The notes under the pieces: model-generated | Database searches by the model: none | Seen by the model: only the letters and a program-made list of their open reading frames with translations | Told to the model about the DNA's origin: nothing | Assembly: GCA_012518325.1 (NCBI GenBank) | Contig: JAAYSR010000234.1 | Coordinates: 1 to 64,000, forward strand | DNA from: Bacillota bacterium | Lineage (GTDB): Bacteria > Bacillota > Limnochordia > Darwinibacteriales > Darwinibacteriaceae | Direction: 5' to 3' | DNA: 64,000 nucleotides | Shown: positions 45,597 to 55,800 of the stretch, piece after piece | Layout: every line of letters begins with the position of its first letter | Numbering within the stretch: the stretch's first letter is position 1 | Made by a program: the position numbers and the translations under genes

Positions 45597-46803
45597 CTGC
45601 TGCTTCTCCCAACGCCTTGAGCACCAAATCCAAATGGGCTGTGATTTCTTCCACAGCCCCTTCCGGGGCAGTTTCCAGAGCTTCCAGCAAGAGCTCCTTA
45701 GCTTCTTCATAACGTCCCACCAGGTAGTATCCGTAACCTAGGGTATCCAGATAAATATCCCTGCGCTCCAGTTCAACAGCGCGTTCTGCCATTTCAACCG
45801 CCTTGTCAATCTGCACTTCACGCAGCAGGTAATGGTAAGCCAGGTTATTGAGGGCCAAGTGATTATCGGGCTGACGCATCAGTACCTGCTGGTAGTTCTC
45901 AACTACACCCAAAAAGTTGTCCAAACCGTCATTAGCAAAGGCGCGATACAGATAAACCTGCCAAAAGTGGGGGGCTAAGGCCAGCATCTGCTGACTGATC
46001 TCCAAAGCGGCCTCAAAGTTCTCCCCATGGAATTCCTCCAGAAGGCGAGCGCGCAGCTCACTCAGCTCTGCCAGTCTTGGCATTGGATTGTCCTCCCATT
46101 CTTCCTGGAAGGACCAGTTAGAAAAGGACATGTGCACCTCGCCTGGAGCATCCGCAACTTCCAGCCTGGCCGGCACCCAGCCGCCTGGACCAGGTTCCAG
46201 AGCAACCCGAGCCTGCTCAGGGCCGAAGTAAAGCTCCAGCTCGACCTGGATCAGCTGTTCTTCCTCCACAAGATAGGATGACACAACCAGCAGGGTTTGC
46301 TTGCCCTGCCGGATCAAGAGAGGCAAACCGGTTTCCTCATCAAACCATAATAGGAACTGTGGATCATCAACCGCCGTAAAACGCTTGGCTTTCCGCTCAG
46401 CAATGGTTTCCCTGCCGGAAAATGACAGCGGAAGGCGGGAAAACTCAGCCAAGGCAAAGATCTGGTTCTTGACATCCTCAAACAGCCAGAAGCGATCATA
46501 GCCGTATTCGTACTCGCTTCCCCTCTGGACCTCTAAGAAATCGGCGTGGGCAGTGATGGTAACAGGTGCATCCCGAGTGACATACTTCAGCTGAAATCCG
46601 TCGGGGTAGGCGAATGTAAGCAGGCCGCTGACGAGCAAAGTCGTTTCGCCGTTTTCAATCAGCTCAGCTGCTACTGTACTGCTTCCATATTGATGCTCAA
46701 ACCAGTCTGCCGGATGCTCATTTCCAGATACAAGGCCATTAAATCCACAAATAAGTATGAACAGCAGCTGCAAAAACACTAACCTGGATCTGTACAGGTT
46801 CAA
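45589..46803 (-). CDS. Exported protein with LolA/RseB-like N-terminal region and C-terminal TPR repeats
   Basis: The 404-residue protein has a signal peptide (about 8-26, no clear lipobox), a beta-rich segment (about 30-235: LLVSGLLTFAYPDGFQLKYVTRDAPVTITAHADFLEV... typical of LolA/MucB folds), and TPR-like helices from about 255 (FEAALEISQQMLALAPHFWQVYLYRA, NYQQVLMRQPDNHLALNNLAYHYL, YLDTLGYGYYLVGRYEEAKELLLEAL). The TTG start overlaps the deoC stop (TTGA). Fold assignment of the N-terminal part is inference; function unknown. Confidence 0.75.
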   Translation of the reverse strand: MNLYRSRLVFLQLLFILICGFNGLVSGNEHPADWFEHQYGSSTVAAELIENGETTLLVSGLLTFAYPDGFQLKYVTRDAPVTITAHADFLEVQRGSEYEYGYDRFWLFEDVKNQIFALAEFSRLPLSFSGRETIAERKAKRFTAVDDPQFLLWFDEETGLPLLIRQGKQTLLVVSSYLVEEEQLIQVELELYFGPEQARVALEPGPGGWVPARLEVADAPGEVHMSFSNWSFQEEWEDNPMPRLAELSELRARLLEEFHGENFEAALEISQQMLALAPHFWQVYLYRAFANDGLDNFLGVVENYQQVLMRQPDNHLALNNLAYHYLLREVQIDKAVEMAERAVELERRDIYLDTLGYGYYLVGRYEEAKELLLEALETAPEGAVEEITAHLDLVLKALGEAADE

Positions 46804-47585
46804 TAGTCGGTCTCCCCCCTCAAACCCTCCATAATGGCCACTCCCGAGCTGGCCCCCAGGCGGTTGGCGCCGGCCTTAATCATCGCCACAGCAGTTTCAG
46901 CATCCCGTATGCCTCCGGAAGCTTTCACACCGCAGTCGGCACCCACAACCTTTCGCATCAGGGCAACATCTTCTGCCGTAGCGCCGCCCGGTCCAAATCC
47001 TGTGGAGGTCTTGACAAAATCGGCTCCGGCCATTTTGGCCAGGATGCAGCCTCTGACAATCTGCTCCTTGGTTAAATAACCTGTTTCCAGGATCACTTTC
47101 AAAACCTGCCCGGGCACTCCATCACGGACCGCTTTGATATCCGAATACACCCTGGCATAATCCCCCTCCAAAAGGGCGCCTATGTTCATCACCATATCAA
47201 CTTCTTCTGCCCCTGCCGCCACAGCATCCCGTGCTTCCAAAACCTTGCACAGCGTGGAGTTGGCACCTAAGGGAAATCCAATCACAGTGCAGACTTTGAC
47301 TGCGCTGCCTGCTAGAATTCCGGCAGCGGCAGGGACATGCACCGGATTCACACATACGGACGCAAACTCATAGTCCAGGGCCTCTTGGCAAAGCTGCCTG
47401 ATTTGGGCCTGCGACGCAGTAGGTTTTAACAAAGTATGATCTATAAAGGAAGCAAGGGAGCTGTTCTCAGGTGCTGCAGCACCCTTTGTGCCATCGTCTG
47501 CAACCGGAACCGCCAGGCGAATTCCCTGTCTGGCCAACGCTAAGCCGACTTCCTCCCTTTGCTCTTCCAACCATTTGTGATCCAT
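46800..47585 (-). CDS. deoC: Deoxyribose-phosphate aldolase
   Basis: Splits 2-deoxyribose 5-phosphate into acetaldehyde and glyceraldehyde 3-phosphate. The class I aldolase barrel starts about residue 45 with LASFIDHTLLKPTAS; then SVCVNPVHVPAA, VCTVIGFPLGA, EVDMVMNIGALLEGD, LKVILETGYLT, FVKTSTGFGPGGAT (Schiff-base Lys) and VKASGGIRD. The first 44 residues are an unusual extension. ATG 47585 comes 3 nt after the glpP stop. Confidence 0.96.
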   Translation of the reverse strand: MDHKWLEEQREEVGLALARQGIRLAVPVADDGTKGAAAPENSSLASFIDHTLLKPTASQAQIRQLCQEALDYEFASVCVNPVHVPAAAGILAGSAVKVCTVIGFPLGANSTLCKVLEARDAVAAGAEEVDMVMNIGALLEGDYARVYSDIKAVRDGVPGQVLKVILETGYLTKEQIVRGCILAKMAGADFVKTSTGFGPGGATAEDVALMRKVVGADCGVKASGGIRDAETAVAMIKAGANRLGASSGVAIMEGLRGETDY

Positions 47586-47588
47586 GTT

Positions 47589-48197
47589 TTACACCCTTTC
47601 ATAGTTCCATAACTCGGCTCGACTGGTGGAAACAGCCAATACCGGAGGCCTGACAATCCGCTCCAGCTCCTCCTCGGTTTCAACCAACCCTCCAGCAATC
47701 ATGGGCGGCAGTTCGTGGGACAAGAGACGTTCGCGCACAGCGGGCACCACCAGCGCCGGCAAAATCTCCACAGCGTCCGGCTGACTGGACTCAATCATGC
47801 GCAATCCGGTTTTCAGTGCTTCCGAATCCAGCATAAACAGTCGCTGAATACCCAGCATGCCCGCCTTTTGTGCCGCTGCTACCAGGTATCCCTTTGTGGT
47901 CAGGATGCCGTCAATGCCTACCTCATTGGCCAGCACTTCCATGCCCGGACCGTCTTTGGCAATCCCGGCAATCAGGTCCACATGGGCAAACAGCATCTGC
48001 CCCTGCTCCTTGCAAAACTTCGCTAAACTCCTGAGTTCAAAAATGTCACCTGTCAGATAAAAACAGACTTTTACACCCGCCTCGCCGGTAAGTCGGGCCT
48101 CCTTTATGCCTTTCAGCCCAGCGATAATCGGCTTCCGCCCTAAACCTTCCCTGAGGGTCTGCATCCGCCGTTTACGTACACTCTTGAAATTAATCAT
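47589..48197 (-). CDS. glpP: Glycerol uptake operon antiterminator GlpP
   Basis: RNA-binding antiterminator activated by glycerol 3-phosphate. The 202-residue TIM-barrel-like protein has GRKPIIAGLKGIKEARL, VCFYLTGDIFELRSL, QMLFAHVDLIAGIAKD, GIDGILTTKGYLVAAAQKAGMLGIQRLFMLDSEAL, PDAVEILPALVVP and PMIAGGLVETEEEL. It overlaps glpK by 8 nt and lies downstream of it, so it may act in trans on another glp leader or on glpK itself. Confidence 0.94.
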   Translation of the reverse strand: MINFKSVRKRRMQTLREGLGRKPIIAGLKGIKEARLTGEAGVKVCFYLTGDIFELRSLAKFCKEQGQMLFAHVDLIAGIAKDGPGMEVLANEVGIDGILTTKGYLVAAAQKAGMLGIQRLFMLDSEALKTGLRMIESSQPDAVEILPALVVPAVRERLLSHELPPMIAGGLVETEEELERIVRPPVLAVSTSRAELWNYERV

Positions 48198-49695
48198 CGC
48201 TCACCCAACTCTTGGCGCTGGCGATGGCTTTATCCCAGCCTTTAGCCAGCCGCAGGCGCTGAGCCTGTCTCATCTCCGGCTTATAAACCTGATCGGCCTG
48301 CCAATACTCGCGAATTTCCTCCGGGCTGTTCCAAAAACCCACAGCCAGCCCTGCCAAGTATGCAGCTCCAAGGGCGGTGGTTTCAAATATCCGCGGCCTT
48401 TGCACCTCGATATCGGTAAGGTCTGCTAAGAACTGACAGATGAAATTGTTTACTGACGCTCCTCCATCCACCTTCAAAACCTTTAGGGGAAGCTGAGCGT
48501 CGGCGGCCATGACATCTACTACATCCTTCGTCTGAAAAACGATGGCTTCAAGGGTAGCCCTGACTAGATGGGACTTAGTTACTCCTCTTGTAATGCCCAT
48601 CATCATACCGCGCACATAGGGTTCCCAGTGGGGTGCCCCTAAGCCCACAAAGCTCGGGACAAAGTATACGCCATTGGTATCGGGCACAGACAGAGCCAGC
48701 GCTTCGGTTTCCGCTGCCTGCTTGATCAGCCCGAGTTCATCCCTGAGCCACTGGACTGCAGCCCCTGCCACAAACACGCTGCCTTCCAAAGCGTAGTCTA
48801 CCTTGCCATCAATGCCCCAGGCAACAGTGGTTACTAGGCCCCTGTCTGAAGAGATCAGCCTGGAACCTGTGTTCATCAGGATAAATGCACCTGTGCCGAA
48901 GGTTGCCTTAATGGTGCCTGGCTCAAAACAGGTCTGGCCAAACAGCGCCGCCTGCTGATCCCCTGCTGCCCCAGCAATAGGAATGCCTGCAGGAATCCTG
49001 CCGAGCTCTGCAGTGTGTCCGTAGACTGCGCTGGAAGGAACAACTTCAGGCAGAATCTCTTCCGGGATGTCCAGGGCATCCAAGAGATCGCAGTCCCACT
49101 TGAGATCAGCAATGTTAAAGAGCAGTGTCCTTGAGGCATTGCTGTAATCTGTAATGTGCCTCTGCCCTCCGGTGAGTTTGTAGATCAGCCAGGAATCAAT
49201 TGTTCCAAAGGCCAGTTCGCCTTTTCCTGCCCTTTCCCGCAGCTCAGGACGGTGATCAAAAACCCACTTCAGCTTGGTGCCTGAAAAATAGGCATCTAAA
49301 ATCAGGCCTGTCTTTTGCTTAAACAGAGGTTCCAAACCCTGCCTGCGCAAATCGTCGCAAATGCCTGCAGTTCTCCGGCATTGCCACACAATGGCCCTGG
49401 TCACCGGCTCACCGGTTTTACGGTCCCAGAGCACCATCGTTTCGCGCTGATTAGTCACACCGATGGCTGCTACATCAGCGGGGTTTACACCTGTTTCTTG
49501 AAAAATGCGCTCCAAGAGCTCCAAAGTTCCAGCCCAGATTTCCAGGGCATCATGTTCCACCCAGCCCGGCTTGGGATAGTATTGGGTGAATTCCTGATAC
49601 ACTTTTCCGACCATCTCAGACTGGCGGTCAAAGAGGATTACAGTAGTTCCCGTCGTTCCCTGATCAATTGCCAAAACGTATTTACCGAGCACCAT
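48190..49695 (-). CDS. glpK: Glycerol kinase
   Basis: Phosphorylates glycerol with ATP. The 501-residue FGGY kinase has YVLAIDQGTTGTTVILFD, GVTNQRETMVLWDRKTGEP, GTIDSWLIYKLTGG, AGAAGDQQAALFGQ, KATFGTGAFILMNTG, and KVDGGASVNNFICQFLAD. ATG 49695 has AGGAGG, which is inside a hairpin (49705-49733). No glpF or glpD in the window. Confidence 0.97.
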   Translation of the reverse strand: MVLGKYVLAIDQGTTGTTVILFDRQSEMVGKVYQEFTQYYPKPGWVEHDALEIWAGTLELLERIFQETGVNPADVAAIGVTNQRETMVLWDRKTGEPVTRAIVWQCRRTAGICDDLRRQGLEPLFKQKTGLILDAYFSGTKLKWVFDHRPELRERAGKGELAFGTIDSWLIYKLTGGQRHITDYSNASRTLLFNIADLKWDCDLLDALDIPEEILPEVVPSSAVYGHTAELGRIPAGIPIAGAAGDQQAALFGQTCFEPGTIKATFGTGAFILMNTGSRLISSDRGLVTTVAWGIDGKVDYALEGSVFVAGAAVQWLRDELGLIKQAAETEALALSVPDTNGVYFVPSFVGLGAPHWEPYVRGMMMGITRGVTKSHLVRATLEAIVFQTKDVVDVMAADAQLPLKVLKVDGGASVNNFICQFLADLTDIEVQRPRIFETTALGAAYLAGLAVGFWNSPEEIREYWQADQVYKPEMRQAQRLRLAKGWDKAIASAKSWVSDD

Positions 49696-49701
49696 TGGAC
49701 G

Positions 49702-49733
49702 CCTCCTTTTGCTACCCTAAATTCTGCAAAAGG
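49702..49733 (-). promoter_or_regulatory. Leader hairpin masking the glpK Shine-Dalgarno
   Basis: On the minus strand CCTTTTGC (49733-49726), 13-nt loop, GCAAAAGG (49712-49705), continuing into AGG, so the AAAGGAGG ribosome site is half inside a perfect 8-bp stem. Confidence 0.5.
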
Positions 49734-49736
49734 GGA

Positions 49737-50294
49737 CTATTTCCTTCCAAACACACCTTCGTCAGTGGCTAGGAAGTCCACCGGCCTGTCCCAGGGATCT
49801 ACAGGCACATCGCGCACAAAGGTCTGATACACTAAGCCAACGGTCTTCGCAGGCGTCGAGGCCAGAAACCGGTCATAGTAGCCGCCTCCGTAGCCGATGC
49901 GGTAGCCCTGAGGTGAAAAGGCCAGGCCTGGCACCAGTATCAGATCCAGCTCTTCAGGGTCAGCAGCAGGGGCTTCCGGTCCAGGTTCCAAAATGCCAAA
50001 GACGGCAGGGGAAAGAGCTTCCCGGGATGTAAAACGCCTGGCCACAAGCCCCTTGGGATTGCTCTGCACCACCGGCACGTATACTTCTTTGCCCAGGGAC
50101 AGGGAGTGTTCTGCAATCTGCCAGGTGTCGATTTCCCAGCCGAAGGAGAGATAGGTCATGACGTTGTGAGCCTCTGCATAAACCTGATGTTGGGAAAGAT
50201 GCTGAAAGATCGCCTGATTCCACTGCTCCCGCAGATCCTTCGGCACCCTGCCCCTCTCCCTTTTCAATTCCCTTCTAAGCTCATTCTTGCTCAT
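49737..50294 (-). CDS. 5-formyltetrahydrofolate cyclo-ligase
   Basis: ATP-dependent conversion of 5-formyl-THF to 5,10-methenyl-THF. The 185-residue protein has the basic N terminus KNELRRELKRERGRVP, VMTYLSFGWEIDT, VYVPVV, FGILEPGP, LDLILVPGLAFSPQGYRIGYGGGYYDRFL and VGLVYQTF. ATG 50294 (GGTGA upstream) overlaps the stop region of the M16 peptidase. Confidence 0.94.
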   Translation of the reverse strand: MSKNELRRELKRERGRVPKDLREQWNQAIFQHLSQHQVYAEAHNVMTYLSFGWEIDTWQIAEHSLSLGKEVYVPVVQSNPKGLVARRFTSREALSPAVFGILEPGPEAPAADPEELDLILVPGLAFSPQGYRIGYGGGYYDRFLASTPAKTVGLVYQTFVRDVPVDPWDRPVDFLATDEGVFGRK

Positions 50295-51570
50295 GATCAT
50301 TCACCGGCCTTATCACAACAGTAGTCGACCGCTCCCAGTCAAGATGCTCTGCCAGGGCAGCCTGCACCTCATCTGCTGTCACGCTTTGCAGCACTTCCAG
50401 GAAACTGTCAGAGGGGATCCCCCGAAAATAGTTGGAGATCAGGCGATTTGCGGTATACTCGAAGGAGTCGTAGGACGCAAGATGCGCCCCGTAAAACTGC
50501 CTTTTCAGGCGTTCTACATCGCCGCTGGAAACTCGGGCAGTCTTCAGTTCGTTGATGATCCCGCTCAATGCATGATGGAGGGCATCAGGATCCCGGGTTT
50601 CCGAGCCCATGGCTGAGTAGGCAAATCTAGGGTCTGCGCTGAAGTATGCTGAAAAAGAGTCTGTAATCAAGTCTTCTGCGTACAGCCTCTCATAGCTTGC
50701 GGAGCTCCGGCCTGCAATCAGCCTCATGCCCAAAGACATCACAATCTGTTGGCGGAGAAGATCCTCCCCCTGCCAGACGGGCTCGTGCTTAAAACCTAAG
50801 AGATAGCGGGGACGAGAAACTGGCAGTTCTTCCTCTACCCTGGCGGCCTTGACCTGACGCGGCTCTGGAGGATCAAAACGCTCAATGGGTCCTGTGCTTT
50901 GCTCCCAGACGGGATAGTTGTCCTCGATCATCTGGAGAGTCTGAGCCGGATCCACATCGCCGACAACTGCCAGCGCCATGTTTCCGGGCTGGTAGAAGGT
51001 ATTGTAGCAGCGCATCAGATCAGCCACAGTGGTTCTTTGCACCGACTCTGCCGTGCCGCCGATATCCAGCCTGACGGGATGCTCGCTGTACAGGTTCTCC
51101 AAGAGCAGACTGTGGATGCGGTGACTCGGATAATCTGCATACATTTGCAGCTCCTGGATAATGATTCCCTTCTCTTTCTCTACGTTTTCGTCCGTCAAAT
51201 GGGGACTGTTCACAAACTCAATCAAAAGCCGCAGGCAATCCTCCCAATTCTCGGTGGTAGAAAAGAGATAGCTCGTTTGGGTATAGCTGGTAAAGGCATT
51301 GACAGATGCGCCCCATTCCGCGTAACGGCTGAAAACACTGCCTCCTTCCTCCTCAAAGAGTTTGTGTTCGAGGAAGTGGGCAATACCCGCGGGAACATCC
51401 ACGCAATCTCCGCCGGAAACTCCAAATCTAAGATCTATGGAGCCGTAATTGGTGGACAACATCCCGTAGGTTCTCAAAAACTGCTTTCTAGGAAAGACAA
51501 AACAGCTTAAACCATTGGGCAGCCGTTTGCTGTATACGGTATCTCCAGTGGGGGTCTTAATCTTCTCCAT
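50281..51570 (-). CDS. M16-family zinc peptidase, YfmH-like
   Basis: The 429-residue protein keeps the inverted zinc motif GIAHFLEHKLFEE (HxxEH), with the downstream Glu in VEKEKGIIIQELQMY, and SYTQTSYLFSTTENW, so it is probably catalytically active. C-terminal M16_C domain from about 185. ATG 51570 behind AAGGAAGGAG. Adjacent to the inactive-type partner, with which it overlaps by 14 nt; pairs like this form heterodimers (known for the family). Confidence 0.92.
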   Translation of the reverse strand: MEKIKTPTGDTVYSKRLPNGLSCFVFPRKQFLRTYGMLSTNYGSIDLRFGVSGGDCVDVPAGIAHFLEHKLFEEEGGSVFSRYAEWGASVNAFTSYTQTSYLFSTTENWEDCLRLLIEFVNSPHLTDENVEKEKGIIIQELQMYADYPSHRIHSLLLENLYSEHPVRLDIGGTAESVQRTTVADLMRCYNTFYQPGNMALAVVGDVDPAQTLQMIEDNYPVWEQSTGPIERFDPPEPRQVKAARVEEELPVSRPRYLLGFKHEPVWQGEDLLRQQIVMSLGMRLIAGRSSASYERLYAEDLITDSFSAYFSADPRFAYSAMGSETRDPDALHHALSGIINELKTARVSSGDVERLKRQFYGAHLASYDSFEYTANRLISNYFRGIPSDSFLEVLQSVTADEVQAALAEHLDWERSTTVVIRPVNDHEQE

Positions 51571-52843
51571 AGTTTGCTCCTTCCTTTTGCCCTGGACGCA
51601 GCAGATAGGTGGTGTCGAGTTCAATGCCCTGCATCGCTCGGACGCAATCATCATATTCCACCCTGCTGATGGCTTCCACAACCTGGTCTACGGAGCGCAG
51701 CTCCCCCTCCACCATTCCGATCACATTGCGATCGATAATGCCTGCAGGATTATCGTTGATGCCGGTCATAGCACTGATCAGGCCCCGTTTTGTCTGCTCC
51801 AGCTCCTCAGGGCTGATCCGCCCTCCTTTAATGGCATTCACCTGCTCATTAATGATTTCCACAGCCTGCTCCCGGCTGTCATCGCTGATGCCTGCTACGA
51901 TCGTAAGCAGTCCCTTGCTGCCTTCAATGCTCGAACCCACAGAATAAGCAAGGCTGGCTCTTTCGCGCACATTCATGAACAGTTTGGAGTGGGGAAAGCC
52001 GCCGAGAACTCCGTTGCCCACCAGCAGCGCATAGTAATCGTCATCAAGATAGGTGCAGTTTGTACGGTACCCCATTACCAGAACTGTTTGGTTTACATCC
52101 AGAGATTCCTCGAAAACCCGCTCCCCTTCAACCTGAACTCTCATAGGCTTCTGCAGCGTGACACTGCGGCCGGAGCTTGGGATCAGCGACGCGAAGAGAT
52201 CTGCCGCCTGGTCAAGGTTGGACCCGACGATGAAAACATCCAGGGGATGCCTTTGCAGCAGGTTCTGGTAATGCTCATATACAAAGCGGTTGTCCAAGTG
52301 TTCCAAGCTTTCCAGATCACCATATTTGTAAATCCCAAAGGGTTCGTCCTCGCACATCAGGGCTGTAAACCGAGCTAGGGCATAGGATCGCTTATCATTG
52401 ACCAACCCCTTCAAATCCTGTTCCAAGGTGCGCTTTTCCTGTGAGAAATACGGCTCATGGAAGCGATCGCCAGGGCCAAAGGGTTCGGTAAAAATCTGCC
52501 AAAACGACCTTAGCCCCCGCTCCAACAGTTTCTCTCCCTGCGGCAGCAGTTTGGGGTCCACCATTTGAAAGTAGAGCTCAAGGATCTGCCTCTCACCGAC
52601 TTTCAAAATGTCAGAACCAAACTCCGCCGCATACAGCTCCTCCGACTCCCGGGCAATATGCAGGGTGGAAGGAAAGGTTCGCGATCCCCTGCGCAGCAAA
52701 AGAGGCAGGAGCGCGGTGCCCGTCGCCTCCTTTTCCTTCAGGTCCTGCTGGATAAAGATCTTGCAGGTCAGGGACGTAAACTTATCCGTTTCACAAAGGT
52801 GCAGGCGCACACCTTCGCTCAGTTCACACTGTGTGAATTTCAC
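51557..52843 (-). CDS. M16-family peptidase-like subunit lacking the zinc motif, YfmF-like
   Basis: The 428-residue protein aligns with M16 peptidases, but the HxxEH site is replaced: the region reads ATGTALLPLLLRRGSRTFPST. C-terminal half has YGDLESLEHL, VLVMGYRTNCTYLDDDYYALLVGNGVLGG-type M16_C features and SLAYSVGSSIEGSKGLL. Expected to be the non-catalytic, substrate-binding partner of the YfmH-like protein. GTG 52843 behind AAGGAGGAG overlaps the addA stop (GTGA). Confidence 0.9.
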   Translation of the reverse strand: MKFTQCELSEGVRLHLCETDKFTSLTCKIFIQQDLKEKEATGTALLPLLLRRGSRTFPSTLHIARESEELYAAEFGSDILKVGERQILELYFQMVDPKLLPQGEKLLERGLRSFWQIFTEPFGPGDRFHEPYFSQEKRTLEQDLKGLVNDKRSYALARFTALMCEDEPFGIYKYGDLESLEHLDNRFVYEHYQNLLQRHPLDVFIVGSNLDQAADLFASLIPSSGRSVTLQKPMRVQVEGERVFEESLDVNQTVLVMGYRTNCTYLDDDYYALLVGNGVLGGFPHSKLFMNVRERASLAYSVGSSIEGSKGLLTIVAGISDDSREQAVEIINEQVNAIKGGRISPEELEQTKRGLISAMTGINDNPAGIIDRNVIGMVEGELRSVDQVVEAISRVEYDDCVRAMQGIELDTTYLLRPGQKEGANYGED

Positions 52844-55800
52844 AATAACTCCTCCTTGGCCCATTCCATGTCAATACCTGTATTCTCCCCAAAAGGAGAA
52901 ACATCATTAGAAGTTCTGCAATATGCATTCTGGGGGCAGAGAGAACAGTCGCTCCTGATGGGAAAAGCCGCCGCGCCCTGTTCAGAGCCTTGAATGATGT
53001 CTGTACAGGTCTTAATCAGCCACTCTTCTGTCTGATCAGCGTCCAAGAGCCGAGCTTCCAGCCCGTATAAACGGTTAGGTATCAGGAAATAGGCTTGCGA
53101 GCTGATTACAGGCAGCCCAAACTCCCTAGCCATCGCCCAGGCATAGAGGCGAAGCTGCACATCATAACCTGCACCCACCTGAGTCACCTGGTCATGGGTG
53201 ATCCAGTTGGACTTGAAGTCGACAATCTCAATGCCCCCCTCACCGAGGTAGACATGGTCAACCAAGCCGTTTACATAAAAGTCGCCCGCGGGAATAATAA
53301 AATCATGTTCCTGGAAAATCTTGCCCCGTCCCTGCTCCAGCCGCACTCTGCTAAAAAACTCACTGTTTAGGTAGGCTGTGATAACCTCCTCCAGCCCGGA
53401 CTTCTGCCTATTATCCAGTACCACACCTTCCATCGCGGCAGCATGTTCCACCAGTTCCGACAGCATGCGCGGGTCTTTGATCTGTTCAACCACCCGGTGC
53501 ACAATATTTCCCCTCTGGGTCCCGCTCAGGGGCGCCCCGGCACCGCCTGAACCAGCCTGAACTCTGACGGGCTTGCGTTCAGGCACGCCTAGAATATAGC
53601 GGAGATAATAATAGCGAGGACAGCGGGCATAACTCATCAATGAAGTGACGGAAAAGGAAACCTGATTGTATTGGGGCGTAAGCGGCACATAGTCTGGAAA
53701 CTCCGGTTGCACAAGTTCTGCCGAAGGCGCCTTGCCTTCAAGGGGCGGCAGGGTCCCCGGCACCTCCCTATAAAGATCTCCCGGCAGCCATTCGAGGGCA
53801 GCCTGGAGCCAGGACCACCAGCTGTCTTTCGCTGTCTTGCCGTCCCTGGCACACCAGTAAAGCCTCTCTTCAGCCCTGGTGACAGCTACATAAAGCAAGC
53901 GCTTGGCCTCGCTGATTTCTTCCTGCTTTTCGATCTCTTTCAGACGTTCAAAGCTTGCCATGCCGCGATAGGTTAAGCCAATGTCGGGATGGTACAGAAT
54001 ATCTCCCTTCTGAGCCCGCACTGCTCCGGCATTGGTGTCAGGCAGAAAGACTACTGGAAACTCCAAGCCCTTAGCCCCGTGAATCGTCCGCAGCACCACC
54101 ACATCGGCATGTTCCGCATCAAGGAGGGCCTCTCCCTCTTTTTGCGCTTCTCGTGCCATCAGGCGCAGAAATCTCGCTTGTTCCGGAATTGCATACACAT
54201 CCTTGGCAAAGAGATCCCAGCTTTGTTCCAGAAGTTTTTCTATGTTGGCAACCTTTTGCGGTCCGAAAGGCAGGCGCCAGGTTTTAGCCACATAGTCTGT
54301 CCGCTGCAGCAGGCTGGATATAACCTCCGGGGCGGGTCTGTGCCTGGACTGGGCTTTGAGAAAGTCATAGTCTGCCTGCGACTTGACCACCGCTTCCTGC
54401 TCCTTGGCGCTCAGCTTGTCCAAGCGTCCCTGTCTAAGCCAGAACAGGCCTTCATCGGAAACCAGATAGAACGGAGAGCGCAGCACTGCCAATCGCGCGG
54501 CCTCATCCTGAGCATCTTCCAGCCAGCGGAAGTAGTGCAGAACATCCTGGATCTCCTGTTTTGAAAAAAACCCGCGGCCGCTGAGATTCACATAGGGAAT
54601 GCCAGCTTCTTTCAGGGCTTTCTCATAAATGTGCGCATTGGTCATCGCCCGGAAGAGAAGGGAGATATCCTCATAGCGGTACTCTCCTCCGTCCACCAGC
54701 TTTCTGATCTTGAGGGCGATCTGCTCGGCCTCCAGTGCCCTGGCCTCGGCAGAAAGCTCATCTTCTGCCGGCGTCCGCAGGATCGCCACGCAAGGTTGTC
54801 CAGCTTCTTCTTTTTTTGCCGCACTTTTTTCAAAGCCTATGGCTTCCCCGGCCAAAAGTTCGCCAAAAAAAGCATTGACAAAACTGAGCAGCTCAGGGCG
54901 GGAGCGGAAGTTCTCCTCCAAAAACACAGTCTCGCCGGCAGCTGCAATTTCTGCCTTAGTATCCAGAAAGACCCCTACATCTGCACCGCGGAAACGATAG
55001 ATCGACTGCTTAGGGTCACCTACTACAAAAAGCGTGGCACCGCCTTCTACAAGCGAGTCCACAATTTTTTTCTGCAGGGGATTGGTGTCCTGGAATTCAT
55101 CTACGCACAGATGCTTAAAGGGGTAGTCGGCAAGGACATTCGGATCCTGCAGAAGCTCGTAGGCAAGCTGTTCCAGGTCATTGTAGTCCAAGACGCCGAA
55201 GAGTCTCTTCCTCTCTCGGTAAAGCTCGTGGACCTGTGCCAAAATCTCCCCTACATACGCAAGGATCATTCGGCCCTGCTTCTCCTTAATGATCCCCTGG
55301 GCCCTTTCGATTAAGTTCCGAAACTCCCGGGTTTGCTCAGCCAGCTTTCCCCTTATTTTCTTAATCAGATTAAGCAGTACATCCAGAGCCTCCAGGCGCA
55401 GCCCGTCATCTGGGAAGGCCAACAGGTCAGCCAGAGCAGGCCACTCCTCTGCCAGTTCTGCCAATATCCGTTCCTGGACCTCGGTGGTGGGTTTTAGGGC
55501 TAACACCCATGCGGCAGCCTGACGGAGCTGGAACAAGGGGAAATCTTCCACCTCGTCCTCTGAAAAAGCATAATCGAAGTCAAAATCCCCCTTGCCGGCC
55601 ATTTTCTCATACAAGTCCAGCACCATAGCTGCAACTTCAGAGGGACTGCCCAGCTCTTCAGGCGGATCCGACTCAGCGATCACTTCTTCAACCGCCTCGC
55701 CGAGCATAACCCTGGTTTCCCACTCTTCTCCCACACGAAAACGGGGATCAATCCCTGCCTGGAGAGGGTGTTCCTTAATAATGCGCTGACAGAGACTGTG

